Origin: Metabacillus idriensis
GTDB lineage: Bacteria > Bacillota > Bacilli > Bacillales > Bacillaceae
Assembly (NCBI RefSeq): GCF_009674765.1
Contig: NZ_WKKF01000012.1
Coordinates: 1-64,000 of the forward strand
Length of the DNA stretch: 64,000 nucleotides
Direction of reading: 5' to 3'
How positions within the stretch are numbered: position 1 is the stretch's first letter; every line of letters starts with the position of its first letter. Positions 16,367 to 24,580 of this stretch are shown here, piece by piece. Made by a program: the position numbers and the translations under genes. The notes below the pieces were generated by a model. It made no database searches. It was not told the DNA's origin and saw only the letters and a list, made by a program, of their open reading frames with translations.

Positions 16367-16396
16367 GGCGTTTCTTATTAAAAGGGACGCTTTTTC
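16367..16396 (+). terminator. intrinsic terminator after amj
   Basis: GCGTTTC pairs with GGGACGC (G-U pairs in the middle) and is followed by TTTTTCT. Confidence 0.55.
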
Positions 16397-16453
16397 TCAT
16401 ACGTAAAATATGCAGGAAATATCTTTATTGGATTTACATTCAAATCAATTTGT

Positions 16454-16512
16454 TTGACTTTAAAAAGCAATTCTATTATATTAGTTGATAGCTCAATGAT
16501 TGACCCGTCAAT
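16454..16512 (+). promoter_or_regulatory. promoter and palindromic operator of the MarR operon
   Basis: A -35 TTGACT (16454-16459) and -10 TATATT (16477-16482) are spaced by 17 bases. Downstream are TTGATAGCTCAA and the perfect palindrome ATTGAC-CC-GTCAAT (16499-16512), just before the ribosome-binding site of the MarR gene. MarR proteins bind such short palindromes overlapping the start of transcription, so autorepression is expected. Confidence 0.55.
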
Positions 16513-16537
16513 TAATTAAAAAAGGAGGAGGATGCGT

Positions 16538-16969
16538 TTGTCCAACTCGTGCAATCTGGATGAAAAAATAGTCTATCGATTATATGAGATAAATAAGCTT
16601 ACAATGCCTAAGTTTGAACGGTGCACAGGAATCAGCCAATCAAGGCTTGAGCTTTTGCATGAGCTTTATGAAGCAGATGAAATCAGCCAGACTGCCCTGC
16701 AAAAGAAAGTGAACATTGATAATGCGGCAGTAACGAGACATTTAAAGCAGCTCGAGGAAAAAGGAATGGTTGTGCGCAGGAAAAATCCTGCTGATAACCG
16801 TGTTACTTTTGTGAAACTGACAGAAGAAGGCCGATCGAAGATTATTGCTTATAAAGAAGAAAAGCAGCGATTCATTTCAAATGTTTTAAAAGACTTTTCA
16901 GAAGAAGAACGTTCCTCTCTGTTAAATATGCTGAGCCGTATTCAAGGAAATGTGGAGAAGATTCAGTAG
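16538..16969 (+). CDS. MarR-family transcriptional regulator
   Basis: A 143-residue MarR winged-helix protein. The recognition region is ISQTALQKKVNIDNAAVTRHLKQLEEKGMV (~45-75), with the wing VRRKNPADNRVTFVKLTEEG. The TTG at 16538 lies nine bases after AGGAGG, a better distance than ATG 16532, which abuts it. A Cys at the N-terminus (SNSCNLDEK) is a possible thiol sensor. It is followed closely by a nitroreductase and a monooxygenase, a set reminiscent of MhqR/YodB quinone-response operons, so it probably represses this operon until electrophiles appear. Confidence 0.85.
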   Translation: MSNSCNLDEKIVYRLYEINKLTMPKFERCTGISQSRLELLHELYEADEISQTALQKKVNIDNAAVTRHLKQLEEKGMVVRRKNPADNRVTFVKLTEEGRSKIIAYKEEKQRFISNVLKDFSEEERSSLLNMLSRIQGNVEKIQ

Positions 16970-17013
16970 CAGAAAACGAACGCATCATGATTGACATAAA
17001 AGGAGAATGAACC

Positions 17014-17649
17014 ATGAATAAAACATTAGTAAACGACTTTAAGGAAATTGTAACGGGACGCCGTTCCATTCGCAGCTATGATCCAAATGTGAAAATCAGC
17101 AAAGAGGAAATGACGGAAATTTTAACTGAAGCTTCTCTTGCACCATCATCTGTTAACTTGCAGCCATGGCGTTTTGTTGTGATTGACTCGAAAGAAGGAA
17201 AAGAAACGCTTGCTCCTCTTGCCAGATTCAATCAAAGACAAGTTGAGACTTCTTCAGCCGTCATCGCCGTGTTTGCAGATATGAAAAGTGATTTATATCT
17301 TGATGAAATTTATAATAAAGCAGTTGAAGAAGGGCACATGCCTGCTGCAGTAAGAGATCAGCAAGTGCCTGCAATAAAAGGTTTCTTTGAAGCAATGACG
17401 TTTGAGCAAACAAAAGAAATGAATCTGATTGATGCAGGTCTAGTATCGATGCAGCTCATGCTAGTGGCCCGTGCTCATGGTTATGACACGAACCCAATCG
17501 GCGGTTTTGAAAAAGATCAAATTGCGGAAGCCTTTGACTTGGACAAGAACCGTTATTATCCTGTTATGCTTCTCTCAATCGGAAAAGCTGCTGATGCGGG
17601 GTACAAATCAGTGCGCCTGCCGATTGATGCTATTGCAGAGTGGAAGTAA
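17014..17649 (+). CDS. NAD(P)H-dependent nitroreductase family protein
   Basis: A 211-residue FMN-dependent oxidoreductase. GRRSIRSYDPN (~16-26) gives the phosphate-binding Arg pair, APSSVNLQPWRFVVI (~42-56) the FMN contacts, and NPIGGF with the C-terminal KSVRLP completes the site. Family members reduce nitroaromatics and quinones by two electrons. ATG after AAAGGAGAATG. It lies between the MarR regulator and a YgiN-like monooxygenase in a probable three-gene operon, supporting quinone or nitro-compound detoxification. Confidence 0.85.
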   Translation: MNKTLVNDFKEIVTGRRSIRSYDPNVKISKEEMTEILTEASLAPSSVNLQPWRFVVIDSKEGKETLAPLARFNQRQVETSSAVIAVFADMKSDLYLDEIYNKAVEEGHMPAAVRDQQVPAIKGFFEAMTFEQTKEMNLIDAGLVSMQLMLVARAHGYDTNPIGGFEKDQIAEAFDLDKNRYYPVMLLSIGKAADAGYKSVRLPIDAIAEWK

Positions 17650-17684
17650 GTTCAAAAATTAATGATTGAAATGGGGAAAATAGA

Positions 17685-17981
17685 ATGATTATTATTCATG
17701 CTGGATTTAAAGTAAATGCCGAAAAGGAAAATGATTTTTTAAACGAAATCCGCACGTTAGTTGCAGCTTCAAGAGCTGAAAGCGGCAATATCTCATATGA
17801 TTTAATGAAAGATACAGAGCAGGACGGTGCTTATACGATGGTAGAGGTTTGGGAAAGTGCTGAAGCAGTTGCGGCACACAACTCTAGTGAGCACTTTACT
17901 TCTTTTGTAGGCAAAGCCCCGCAATTTCTGGCAGCTCCGCTTCAAGTGAAAATGTTTAATGGTAAACCGATTGAGAAATAA
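17685..17981 (+). CDS. antibiotic-biosynthesis-monooxygenase-fold protein (YgiN-like)
   Basis: A 98-residue ferredoxin-like ABM-domain protein: MIIIHAGFKVNAEKENDFLNE, SGNISYDLMKD, YTMVEVWESAEAVAAHNSSEHF. The His in AHNSSEHF matches conserved positions of quinol monooxygenase-type ABM proteins. It probably works as a cofactor-free dimer on quinols. It is the last gene of the MarR-nitroreductase operon and is followed by a strong terminator; context supports quinone metabolism. Confidence 0.8.
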   Translation: MIIIHAGFKVNAEKENDFLNEIRTLVAASRAESGNISYDLMKDTEQDGAYTMVEVWESAEAVAAHNSSEHFTSFVGKAPQFLAAPLQVKMFNGKPIEK

Positions 17982-17990
17982 ATGTTGATT

Positions 17991-18030
17991 AAAAAAGCCC
18001 CATTCCAAGCAACTCGAATGGGGCTTTTTT
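17991..18030. terminator. bidirectional terminator
   Basis: A perfect 15-bp stem AAAAAAGCCCCATTC / GAATGGGGCTTTTTT with a 10-base loop, between convergent genes; serves both. Confidence 0.85.
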
Positions 18031-18048
18031 ATTGAAATGAAATTTATC

Positions 18049-19464
18049 TTATAATGGCCCCCAGTTTAATAAAGTCGCTATGGTCAGCATGATAATCGCA
18101 ATAACAACCCAAATGAAGAAGAGGGGAAGCATCCATTTAGCCCACTTTATCCAAGGTACTCCAGCAACTGCCAAGCTTGCCATCAGCGGTCCTGAAGTAG
18201 GAAAGATGCTGTTTGTAAAACCATCTCCAAACTGAAACGCCTGAACGGCCACCTGCCGGGGAACTCCCGTCATGTCAGAAAGAGGTGTTAGGATAGGCAT
18301 TGCAATCATGGCTTGTCCGCTTCCGGAGGGGACAAGAAAATTAAGAATAGCATTGGAGAAGAACATTCCTAATGCAGCGAAGACAGGAGACAAATTTTCA
18401 AGCGGCACTGAAAGGGCCTGTACCATTGTGTCGAGGATTAAGCTGTTTTCAAGGATGACCAAAATAGCTCTGGCAACGCCTATGATTAAAGCGCCGTAAA
18501 CAAGTTTTTGGCACCCTTCCAGAAAAATTAATGTCAGTTCATTGTATTTGAAACCTGCAATGATTCCGCAAATAATGCCGATTAGGATAAAAAAAGCGGC
18601 CATATGGTCAATTGTCCATTGAAATTCAATGGTGGAATAAACAAAAAAACTGAATGCCAGCAGCACAAACCCCAAAATCAATTTATGTCTGACAGTGAAT
18701 GACTCTGAGAGAAGCGATGTTTCATTTTTTTCTTCCAGTATTCCAACAAGGCTTTTATCTGGGTCATTAAGGACTTTTTTTGCGTAGCTCCAAGTATAGA
18801 AGATGGTTGCACCGACAATAACAGTAAAAGCAGCGATTCTTAGTCCCATTCCTGAGAAAAGTGGAAGATCTGCAATCGAATGAGCAATTCCCACTGTATA
18901 TGGATTTAAAAAGCCTACATTAAATCCGGCAAAGGTTGCTCCAAACGTTATGGCCACAGCTACAAGCGCGTCAAGCTTGATGGCTCTGCATATAATCAGT
19001 CCTATTGCAACAAATGGAATGACCGAATTTGCAACAGCACCGATGGCTCCTCCTAATGAAAAAAGGAGAGAAACAGTTGCAATCAATAAAAATTCTTTTC
19101 CTTTTGTTTTATTTACTGCTTTTAATATTCCGCTTTTTATTGCACCTGATCGTTCAATCACTTCAAAAGCGCCCCCAGCGAACAGCACTAAAAAGATGAG
19201 TCCGGCTGAATCAATCATTCCCTGCTGAAGAGCAAGAAAGATATCCATAAATTCTGCAGGGCTTTGTTCTGCGTTTGAATAAGTGCCTGGAATAACTCTG
19301 CTGACACCGTCAATTGTCTCTCTTTCAAAACTGCCTGCAGGTACTAAATAAGTAACAAGGACACAGATCAGAAGAATGACAAACAGGATGACATAGGTAT
19401 CAGGCATTTCCCATTTTCTTTGTTTTCTTTTGGCTTGGTTTGTTTGAACAGCAGCAGGATCCAT
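18049..19464 (-). CDS. YfcC-family (UIT/C4-dicarboxylate type) transporter
   Basis: A 471-residue membrane carrier with about 12 helices of the YfcC/UIT family in the IT superfamily. Diagnostic stretches are TYLVPAGSFERE near the N-terminus, FAGGAFEVIERSGAI, SLGGAIGAVANSVIPFV, FGATFAGFNVGFLNPYTVG, and FLVPSGSGQAMIAMPILTPLSD with FPTSGPLMA near the end, the repeated half-loops that bind substrate. Members are linked to amino-acid or dipeptide uptake, but specificity is unresolved. Start ATG 19464 is about 15 bases from AGGAGG, rather far; no better start was found. Monocistronic, with a terminator shared with the opposite operon. Confidence 0.8.
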   Translation of the reverse strand: MDPAAVQTNQAKRKQRKWEMPDTYVILFVILLICVLVTYLVPAGSFERETIDGVSRVIPGTYSNAEQSPAEFMDIFLALQQGMIDSAGLIFLVLFAGGAFEVIERSGAIKSGILKAVNKTKGKEFLLIATVSLLFSLGGAIGAVANSVIPFVAIGLIICRAIKLDALVAVAITFGATFAGFNVGFLNPYTVGIAHSIADLPLFSGMGLRIAAFTVIVGATIFYTWSYAKKVLNDPDKSLVGILEEKNETSLLSESFTVRHKLILGFVLLAFSFFVYSTIEFQWTIDHMAAFFILIGIICGIIAGFKYNELTLIFLEGCQKLVYGALIIGVARAILVILENSLILDTMVQALSVPLENLSPVFAALGMFFSNAILNFLVPSGSGQAMIAMPILTPLSDMTGVPRQVAVQAFQFGDGFTNSIFPTSGPLMASLAVAGVPWIKWAKWMLPLFFIWVVIAIIMLTIATLLNWGPL

Positions 19465-19807
19465 TGTAAATTCTTTCGACCTCCTAAATAAGATTTGTTG
19501 ATAACTATACAATAATTCTGAATATTATGCAAAAAAATATTTGTGTCAATAATCAATGATGGAATTGAAATCGATCATAGAAGTTGATGTTTTAATTATT
19601 TTGAATTTATTTTGTATAAAAAAGAAATAGCGGGAGATCGATTATTGGACATTTATGGTAAAATAGAAATATCCTTATGTTTCTGCAAGTTTAATAGGTT
19701 TTGTGTAAATATATTTAACTCTAATGCAACTGTAATTACAGGACAGTGCGATCGGTCTGTTTTGAGCAGGATTGTTACATAAAATAATTATAGTGAGGAG
19801 AGCTGGG
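19465..19807. other. intergenic region between divergent genes
   Basis: About 340 AT-rich bases between the transporter (minus) and the ankyrin gene (plus). A possible plus-strand promoter is TTGAGC around 19764 with an AT-rich -10 (TAATTA) 17 bases on. No ORF or RNA gene is convincing. Confidence 0.3.
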
Positions 19808-20560
19808 ATGGACATTATTTTCGAAGATGAGGCGCTGGCCATCGAAGTTGTCAAGGCAATCCATACTGGCGATGTCCTATCGCTGAAGCGGATGCTTGCT
19901 GATAATCCAGGTCTGGTCACGGCGAGAATTGTCAGAAGAGATTATGATGAAAAGTGTAATCGCTTGGGAATGTCGCGGACACTGCTACATGTGGTGACCG
20001 ACTGGCCTGGTCACTTCCCAAGCGGTGCGGAGACAGTGAAGCTGTTGGTTCATGCCGGCGCTGAGGTGAACGCCCGATTCACCGGCCCGCACACAGAGAC
20101 GCCGCTTCATTGGGCTGCGAGCAGTGGTGACATTGAAGTGCTTGACGCTCTTCTTGCTGCCGGTGCAGACATTGAGGCTCCCGGAGCTGTCATCGCAGGC
20201 GGCACTCCGCTGGACGATGCGGTGGCATTCGCGCAGTGGCATGCAGCGCGGCGGCTTGTCGAACGAGGGGCACAAACCAAGCTCTGGCACGCTTCTGCAC
20301 TCGGGCTGATGGATCGCGTCAAAGAACGCTGTGAAGGCAGCAAATTACCCGCTCCCGACGAAATCACAGAAGCTTTCTGGCTAGCGTGTCATGGCGGACA
20401 GCTAATGGCAGCCGAGTACCTCTTGGAGCAGGGGGCTAATCTCAATTGGATCGGCTATGATGAACTTACACCCCTTGATGCTGCACACCGCAGCAGCGCC
20501 GATGAACTGGTCCACTGGCTGGGTAGCAGGGGCGCCAGATCTGCCAGTGAGATGGGATGA
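19808..20560 (+). CDS. ankyrin-repeat protein
   Basis: A 250-residue soluble protein. Ankyrin-type units include ETPLHWAASSGDIEVLDALLAAGADI (two pieces of one repeat), GTPLDDAVAFAQWHAARRLVERGA, and AFWLACHGGQLMAAEYLLEQGANL followed by ELTPLDAA. These mediate protein-protein binding; no catalytic motif is seen. ATG after GAGGAGAG. The gene is visibly richer in G and C than both flanks (runs such as GCCGGCGCTGAGG and CGGCGGCTTGTC), with codons ending in C/G, whereas neighbours prefer A/T. This suggests recent acquisition. Partner and function unknown. Confidence 0.8.
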   Translation: MDIIFEDEALAIEVVKAIHTGDVLSLKRMLADNPGLVTARIVRRDYDEKCNRLGMSRTLLHVVTDWPGHFPSGAETVKLLVHAGAEVNARFTGPHTETPLHWAASSGDIEVLDALLAAGADIEAPGAVIAGGTPLDDAVAFAQWHAARRLVERGAQTKLWHASALGLMDRVKERCEGSKLPAPDEITEAFWLACHGGQLMAAEYLLEQGANLNWIGYDELTPLDAAHRSSADELVHWLGSRGARSASEMG

Positions 20561-20709
20561 TCTCAAGGGTTATCAATAAAAGTAAAACAATATGGTTTTT
20601 CGAGAACAAGAAAAGCGTTTTTTTTGATGAAGTAAAAAGTTGAATTTAACTGGTAAACTAGAAAAACAATGGACTGTTTCGGCAGTTCATTTTTTTTTTG
20701 ATAAAAGGG

Positions 20710-20773
20710 TTGTAAAACGCTTTCACACGCATTATAATTCAAATAAACCGATTTACTAAACCGATTTAGTAAA
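20710..20773 (+). promoter_or_regulatory. promoter, possible cre and tandem KDG-regulon operators
   Basis: A good sigma-A promoter: TTGTAA (20710-20715), 17-base spacer, TATAAT (20733-20738). Between the boxes lies GTAAAACGCTTTCA (20712-20725), a 12 of 14 match to the CcpA cre consensus. Immediately downstream are two overlapping palindromes, TAAACCGATTTA (20744-20755) and TTTACTAAA-CCGA-TTTAGTAAA (20752-20773). The same core, CTAAACCGGTTTAG, recurs before the HPS gene at 25825. The LacI-type regulator at 24581 is the obvious binder. Confidence 0.65.
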
Positions 20774-20789
20774 AGAAAGGAGCATTTTT

Positions 20790-21569
20790 TTGAATCATGT
20801 AATCATTCCGCTTAATGCTTTTGATAGAAAAGAAGTTTTAGAGAATGGGCAGCTTTCGTATATCAGCATGATTAAAGAATCAGGAGCTTACGGCGCAGAA
20901 ATCAGAAGAGAATTGTTTTCTGAACAACAATTACCCTTGAAGCAGATGAGGGAAGTGAGGGAAGGTTCCTTATTTACCGTCTATTCAGCGCCTGTTGAAC
21001 TGTGGAAAATGAACGGAAGTCTTAATGAAGATGAAATTCTGGAAATTAATGAAGAAGCCCTTTTGCTTGGTGCGAGGTGGGTGAAGGTATCGCTGGGACA
21101 TTACATAAAAGGTGTATCAGACTTAGAAAAACTGAATCAATTACTGAAACAATTTGATTCGATGGAACTGCTGATCGAAAACGATCAAACCGTGCATGGC
21201 GGAAACGCTGAAATTCTTCGTTCTTTTTTTGAAAGCGCTTGTATTGCGGGAGTACCAGTTAAAATGACATTCGATACAGGAAATTGGCTCTATACGAATG
21301 AAAACCCGATTGAAGCGTTTGGAATGCTGAAAGATTATATTGCATATCTGCATCTAAAGAATGTGGTGCCATCTGGCAATGGATTTATTTCCACTGAACT
21401 AACAAACAGTGAAACAGCTGATTGGAGAAAGATAGCAGAGCAGCTGCCGGTAAATCTCCCAAAAGCACTGGAATTTCCGATACATCCTATCAGCCGTTTG
21501 AAAGAATTTATAGAAATGGTTCATCCCAATAAAACAAATAGGAAAGGTGAGGCTGTATGCAAAAGTTAG
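20790..21569 (+). CDS. xylose-isomerase-like TIM-barrel protein (sugar-phosphate isomerase/epimerase fold)
   Basis: A 259-residue AP-endonuclease-2-family TIM barrel. Metal-site landmarks are the Glu in MELLIENDQTVHGGN, the Asp/His region VKMTFDTGNW, and the late YLHLKNV. It starts at TTG with AAAGGAG seven bases upstream. It is the first gene of the operon behind the tandem operators and overlaps kdgK by 13 bases, so it is translated with it. The substrate is probably a keto- or aldo-sugar acid upstream of 2-keto-3-deoxygluconate; this is inferred from context only. Confidence 0.75.
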   Translation: MNHVIIPLNAFDRKEVLENGQLSYISMIKESGAYGAEIRRELFSEQQLPLKQMREVREGSLFTVYSAPVELWKMNGSLNEDEILEINEEALLLGARWVKVSLGHYIKGVSDLEKLNQLLKQFDSMELLIENDQTVHGGNAEILRSFFESACIAGVPVKMTFDTGNWLYTNENPIEAFGMLKDYIAYLHLKNVVPSGNGFISTELTNSETADWRKIAEQLPVNLPKALEFPIHPISRLKEFIEMVHPNKTNRKGEAVCKS

Positions 21570-22504
21570 ATGTAGTTACGTTCGGGGAAGCAATGGCACT
21601 GTTCATGGCAGAAACTCCAGGACCGTTAGATGAGGTCAGGCACTTTACGAGGGAGCTTGCAGGCGCTGAAACCAATGTCGCGATTGGGCTAGCAAGACTC
21701 GGGCTGAAATCAGGATGGGCAAGCAAGGTGGGAGCAGACGCTTTTGGGACTTTTATTATGAAAAGGCTTGCAGAAGATAACGTGAATGTAGATCATGTTT
21801 TTAAAGATGACTGCTATCCAACGGGATTTCAGCTCAAAGAAAAAGCATTGAAGGGAGATCCTGCGGTTCAGTATTTCCGCAAAGGCTCTGCCGCAAGCTT
21901 TATGAGTGCTGATGATTTTCAAAAAGACTATTTCAGCGGGGCCGGGCACCTTCACATGACTGGTATACCACTTGCTATTTCAAATCATACTCGTTCGTTT
22001 GCCGAAAAAGCCTTGACTCATATGAAAGATTTGGGGCGCACAGTCAGTTTTGATCCTAACTTGAGACCGACATTATGGAATACCCAGCAGGAAATGATTG
22101 AGGTAGTAAATGAGTTTGCTTTTAAAGCGGACTATGTCCTTCCCGGCATATCAGAGGGGGAACTTCTTACTGGATACAGCAATCCGAGTGATATAGCTTC
22201 CTTTTATTTAGAAAAAGGAGTCAGCCTTGTTGTCATTAAGCTTGGCGAACAAGGTGCATTTTATAAAAATCATGCAGAAGAAGGAACCGTAAAGCCATTT
22301 GAAGTTAAAAAAGTGGTTGACACAGTCGGAGCGGGTGATGGATTTGCGGTTGGACTGATCAGCGGCCTGTTTGAGAATCTGCCGCTTAATGAAGCTGTAT
22401 TAAGAGGAAACGCTATTGGTTCTTTGGCTGTTCAATCACCTGGTGATAACGATGGATATCCAGATCGAGAGACATTAATCAATTATATGAATTTACCTAT
22501 TTAA
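21557..22504 (+). CDS. kdgK: 2-keto-3-deoxygluconate kinase (PfkB family)
   Basis: A 315-residue ribokinase-type sugar kinase. FGEAMALFMAE (~8-18) and GAETNVAIGLARLG (~35-48) form the substrate site. VVDTVGAGDGFAVGLISGL (~250) carries the anion hole and catalytic Asp. Neighbouring kdgA (KDPG aldolase) identifies the likely reaction: KDG + ATP to KDPG. RBS GGAAAGGTGAGG precedes the ATG inside the upstream gene. The product feeds the Entner-Doudoroff-type cleavage to pyruvate and glyceraldehyde-3-phosphate. Confidence 0.85.
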   Translation: MQKLDVVTFGEAMALFMAETPGPLDEVRHFTRELAGAETNVAIGLARLGLKSGWASKVGADAFGTFIMKRLAEDNVNVDHVFKDDCYPTGFQLKEKALKGDPAVQYFRKGSAASFMSADDFQKDYFSGAGHLHMTGIPLAISNHTRSFAEKALTHMKDLGRTVSFDPNLRPTLWNTQQEMIEVVNEFAFKADYVLPGISEGELLTGYSNPSDIASFYLEKGVSLVVIKLGEQGAFYKNHAEEGTVKPFEVKKVVDTVGAGDGFAVGLISGLFENLPLNEAVLRGNAIGSLAVQSPGDNDGYPDRETLINYMNLPI

Positions 22505-22516
22505 GGAGGATTTACG

Positions 22517-23803
22517 ATGAAGCAACCATTAGCAAAACAAAGATGGCTCCGGTTAATACCAGTTGTTTTTATCACATACAGCCTTGCCTACCTGGACCGG
22601 GCGAACTATGCGTTCGGCGCTGCAGGCGGAATGGCGCAGGATTTGCAGATTACACCTGCTATTTCCTCGCTGCTTGGATCTCTATTCTTTTTAGGGTATT
22701 TCTTTTTCCAGGTTCCCGGAGCACATTATGCCGAAAAGAAAAGTGCCAAAGTCCTGATTTTCTGGTCGCTGATCGCTTGGGGAGCTCTTGCGACGGCAAC
22801 AGGAATGGTTTCAAATGTAAATTTCTTATTTATCATCAGATTTATGCTTGGTGTTGTAGAAAGCGCCGTCATGCCGGCAATGCTTGTCTTTTTAAGCCAC
22901 TGGTTCACTAAAGCAGAACGATCACGTGCTAACACATTTCTTATCCTTGGTAATCCGGTAACGGTTTTATGGATGTCAATCGTTTCAGGTTATTTATTGG
23001 AAGCGTACGGCTGGAGATGGATGTTTATTATTGAAGGACTTCCAGCGGTAATTTGGGCATTTTTATGGTGGAAGCTTGTGTTCGATCATCCTAAAGATGC
23101 AAAATGGCTCAGCGCAAAAGAAAAAGCGGACCTTCAGGCTGCCCTTGAAAAAGAACAGGAAGGAATCAAGCCTGTTAAGAACTACCGTGAAGCGTTTAAA
23201 TCGAAAGTCGTTATTTTACTCGCAGCGCAATATGCTCTGTGGAGTGTCGGACTTTACGGATTCGTTATGTGGCTTCCTTCTATTATAAAAGCAGCACCGA
23301 ATATGAGCATTGTTCAAACAGGATGGTTATCCGCCGTCCCTTATGTTTTAGCTGTCATTCTTATGCTTACCGCTTCACATTTCTCAGATAAGCTGCAAAA
23401 ACGGAAAGAATTTGTCTGGCCGTTCCTGTTTATCGGTGCGATAGCCTTTTATGCATCGTACTTGATTGGACCGGATCATTTCTGGATCAGTTTCGTCCTG
23501 CTTATTATAGCTGGAGGCGCAATGTACGCGCCATATGGACCGTTTTTCGCCATAATCCCAGAGATTCTGCCTCGAAATGTAGCTGGAGGAGCAATGGCCT
23601 TAATCAATTCAATGGGTGCACTTGGTTCATTTGTAGGGTCATATGTAGTTGGGTATTTGAACGGTTCAACTGGCGGTTTTGCAGCATCATACATCTTTAT
23701 GGCAGGTTCATTGCTGCTGTCAGCTATCTTAACTATTGTTGCGACGAAACAGGCAAAGGAAAAGCATATCAAACAGCCGAACCTTAATACCAATATTTCA
23801 TAA
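22517..23803 (+). CDS. MFS transporter, anion:cation symporter family (sugar acid uptake)
   Basis: A 428-residue major-facilitator protein with 12 helices. YLDRANYAFGAAGGM in helix 1, HWFTKAERSRANTFLILG (signature loop), and GWRWMFIIEGLPAVIWAFLWW match the ACS family, which imports hexuronates, galactonate, glucarate and related acids with protons. AAGGAGG is just upstream of the ATG, 13 bases after kdgK. As the only transporter in a kdgK-kdgA operon, it probably brings in a sugar acid degraded through KDG. It contains a long central loop (residues ~190-225) between the two halves. Confidence 0.85.
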   Translation: MKQPLAKQRWLRLIPVVFITYSLAYLDRANYAFGAAGGMAQDLQITPAISSLLGSLFFLGYFFFQVPGAHYAEKKSAKVLIFWSLIAWGALATATGMVSNVNFLFIIRFMLGVVESAVMPAMLVFLSHWFTKAERSRANTFLILGNPVTVLWMSIVSGYLLEAYGWRWMFIIEGLPAVIWAFLWWKLVFDHPKDAKWLSAKEKADLQAALEKEQEGIKPVKNYREAFKSKVVILLAAQYALWSVGLYGFVMWLPSIIKAAPNMSIVQTGWLSAVPYVLAVILMLTASHFSDKLQKRKEFVWPFLFIGAIAFYASYLIGPDHFWISFVLLIIAGGAMYAPYGPFFAIIPEILPRNVAGGAMALINSMGALGSFVGSYVVGYLNGSTGGFAASYIFMAGSLLLSAILTIVATKQAKEKHIKQPNLNTNIS

Positions 23804-23823
23804 TAGAATGAGGAGTGGAGAAT

Positions 23824-24483
23824 ATGGGAGTAACTGAAATTAAAAACCGCGGGGTTGTAGCTGTTATAAGAGGAGCAACGCCTGAATCCATCATTTCAAT
23901 CGGAAATGCTTTAAAAGACGGAGGGGTTACGGCTCTTGAAATCACGATGGAAACACCTCGAGCAGCGTCTGTTATTGAGGCTGCAGCGTCATACTTTGGA
24001 GACGATGTGCTTGTTGGAGCAGGGACCGTCCTTGATCCGGAAACGGCCCGAATGGCCATTCTTTCAGGCGCAAAATTCATTTTTTCACCAACGGTGCGAA
24101 AAGAAACGATCACAATGACTAAACGCTATGGCGTTATTAGTGTTCCAGGGGCATTTACACCGACAGAAATTCTAACAGCCTATGAATATGGAGCAGATAT
24201 GATTAAAGTGTTCCCGGCTGATGCTTTCGGACCTTCCTATTTAAAAAATATTGCTGGCCCGCTGCCTCACATCCCGCTGATGCCGACTGGCGGAGTTGAT
24301 CTTCATAATACAGCTGAATATATTAAAGCAGGCGCTGTTGCAGTCGGGGTAGGGAGTACTCTAGTGAATACAAAAAAACCATTAACGGAAGAAGCCCTAT
24401 TTAATATGAAAGAAAAAGCTGCAGATTTTATAAACGAAGTAAAGAAAGCAAGAGAAGAAATTCAAATGGCCGCTCGAGTATGA
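23824..24483 (+). CDS. kdgA: 2-keto-3-deoxy-6-phosphogluconate aldolase
   Basis: A 219-residue class I KDPG/KHG aldolase. GVVAVIRG (~11-18), LEITMETP with the catalytic Glu (~40), VGAGTVLDPE (~65), the Schiff-base Lys in DMIKVFPA (~130), and PTGGVDLHN (~160) are all present. It splits KDPG into pyruvate and glyceraldehyde-3-phosphate. ATG 23824 is chosen because GAGGAG is nine bases upstream. Fourth gene of the operon. The stop codon lies inside a strong hairpin that may reduce read-through to the regulator gene. Confidence 0.9.
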   Translation: MGVTEIKNRGVVAVIRGATPESIISIGNALKDGGVTALEITMETPRAASVIEAAASYFGDDVLVGAGTVLDPETARMAILSGAKFIFSPTVRKETITMTKRYGVISVPGAFTPTEILTAYEYGADMIKVFPADAFGPSYLKNIAGPLPHIPLMPTGGVDLHNTAEYIKAGAVAVGVGSTLVNTKKPLTEEALFNMKEKAADFINEVKKAREEIQMAARV

Positions 24484-24489
24484 GCGGCC
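24468..24489 (+). terminator. hairpin at the kdgA stop codon
   Basis: GGCCGCTC pairs with GAGCGGCC around GAGTA T; the stem spans the kdgA stop. Only a short ATTTTT follows, so it may act as a partial terminator or mRNA-stability hairpin rather than a full stop. Confidence 0.45.
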
Positions 24490-24580
24490 CTGCATTTTTA
24501 GCTGATGAAGAGGAGAGTGGATTAATGTCTGTTTATCCGATAAAATGATTGGTACGAACAGATTGGAAAGAGTTGATAAG

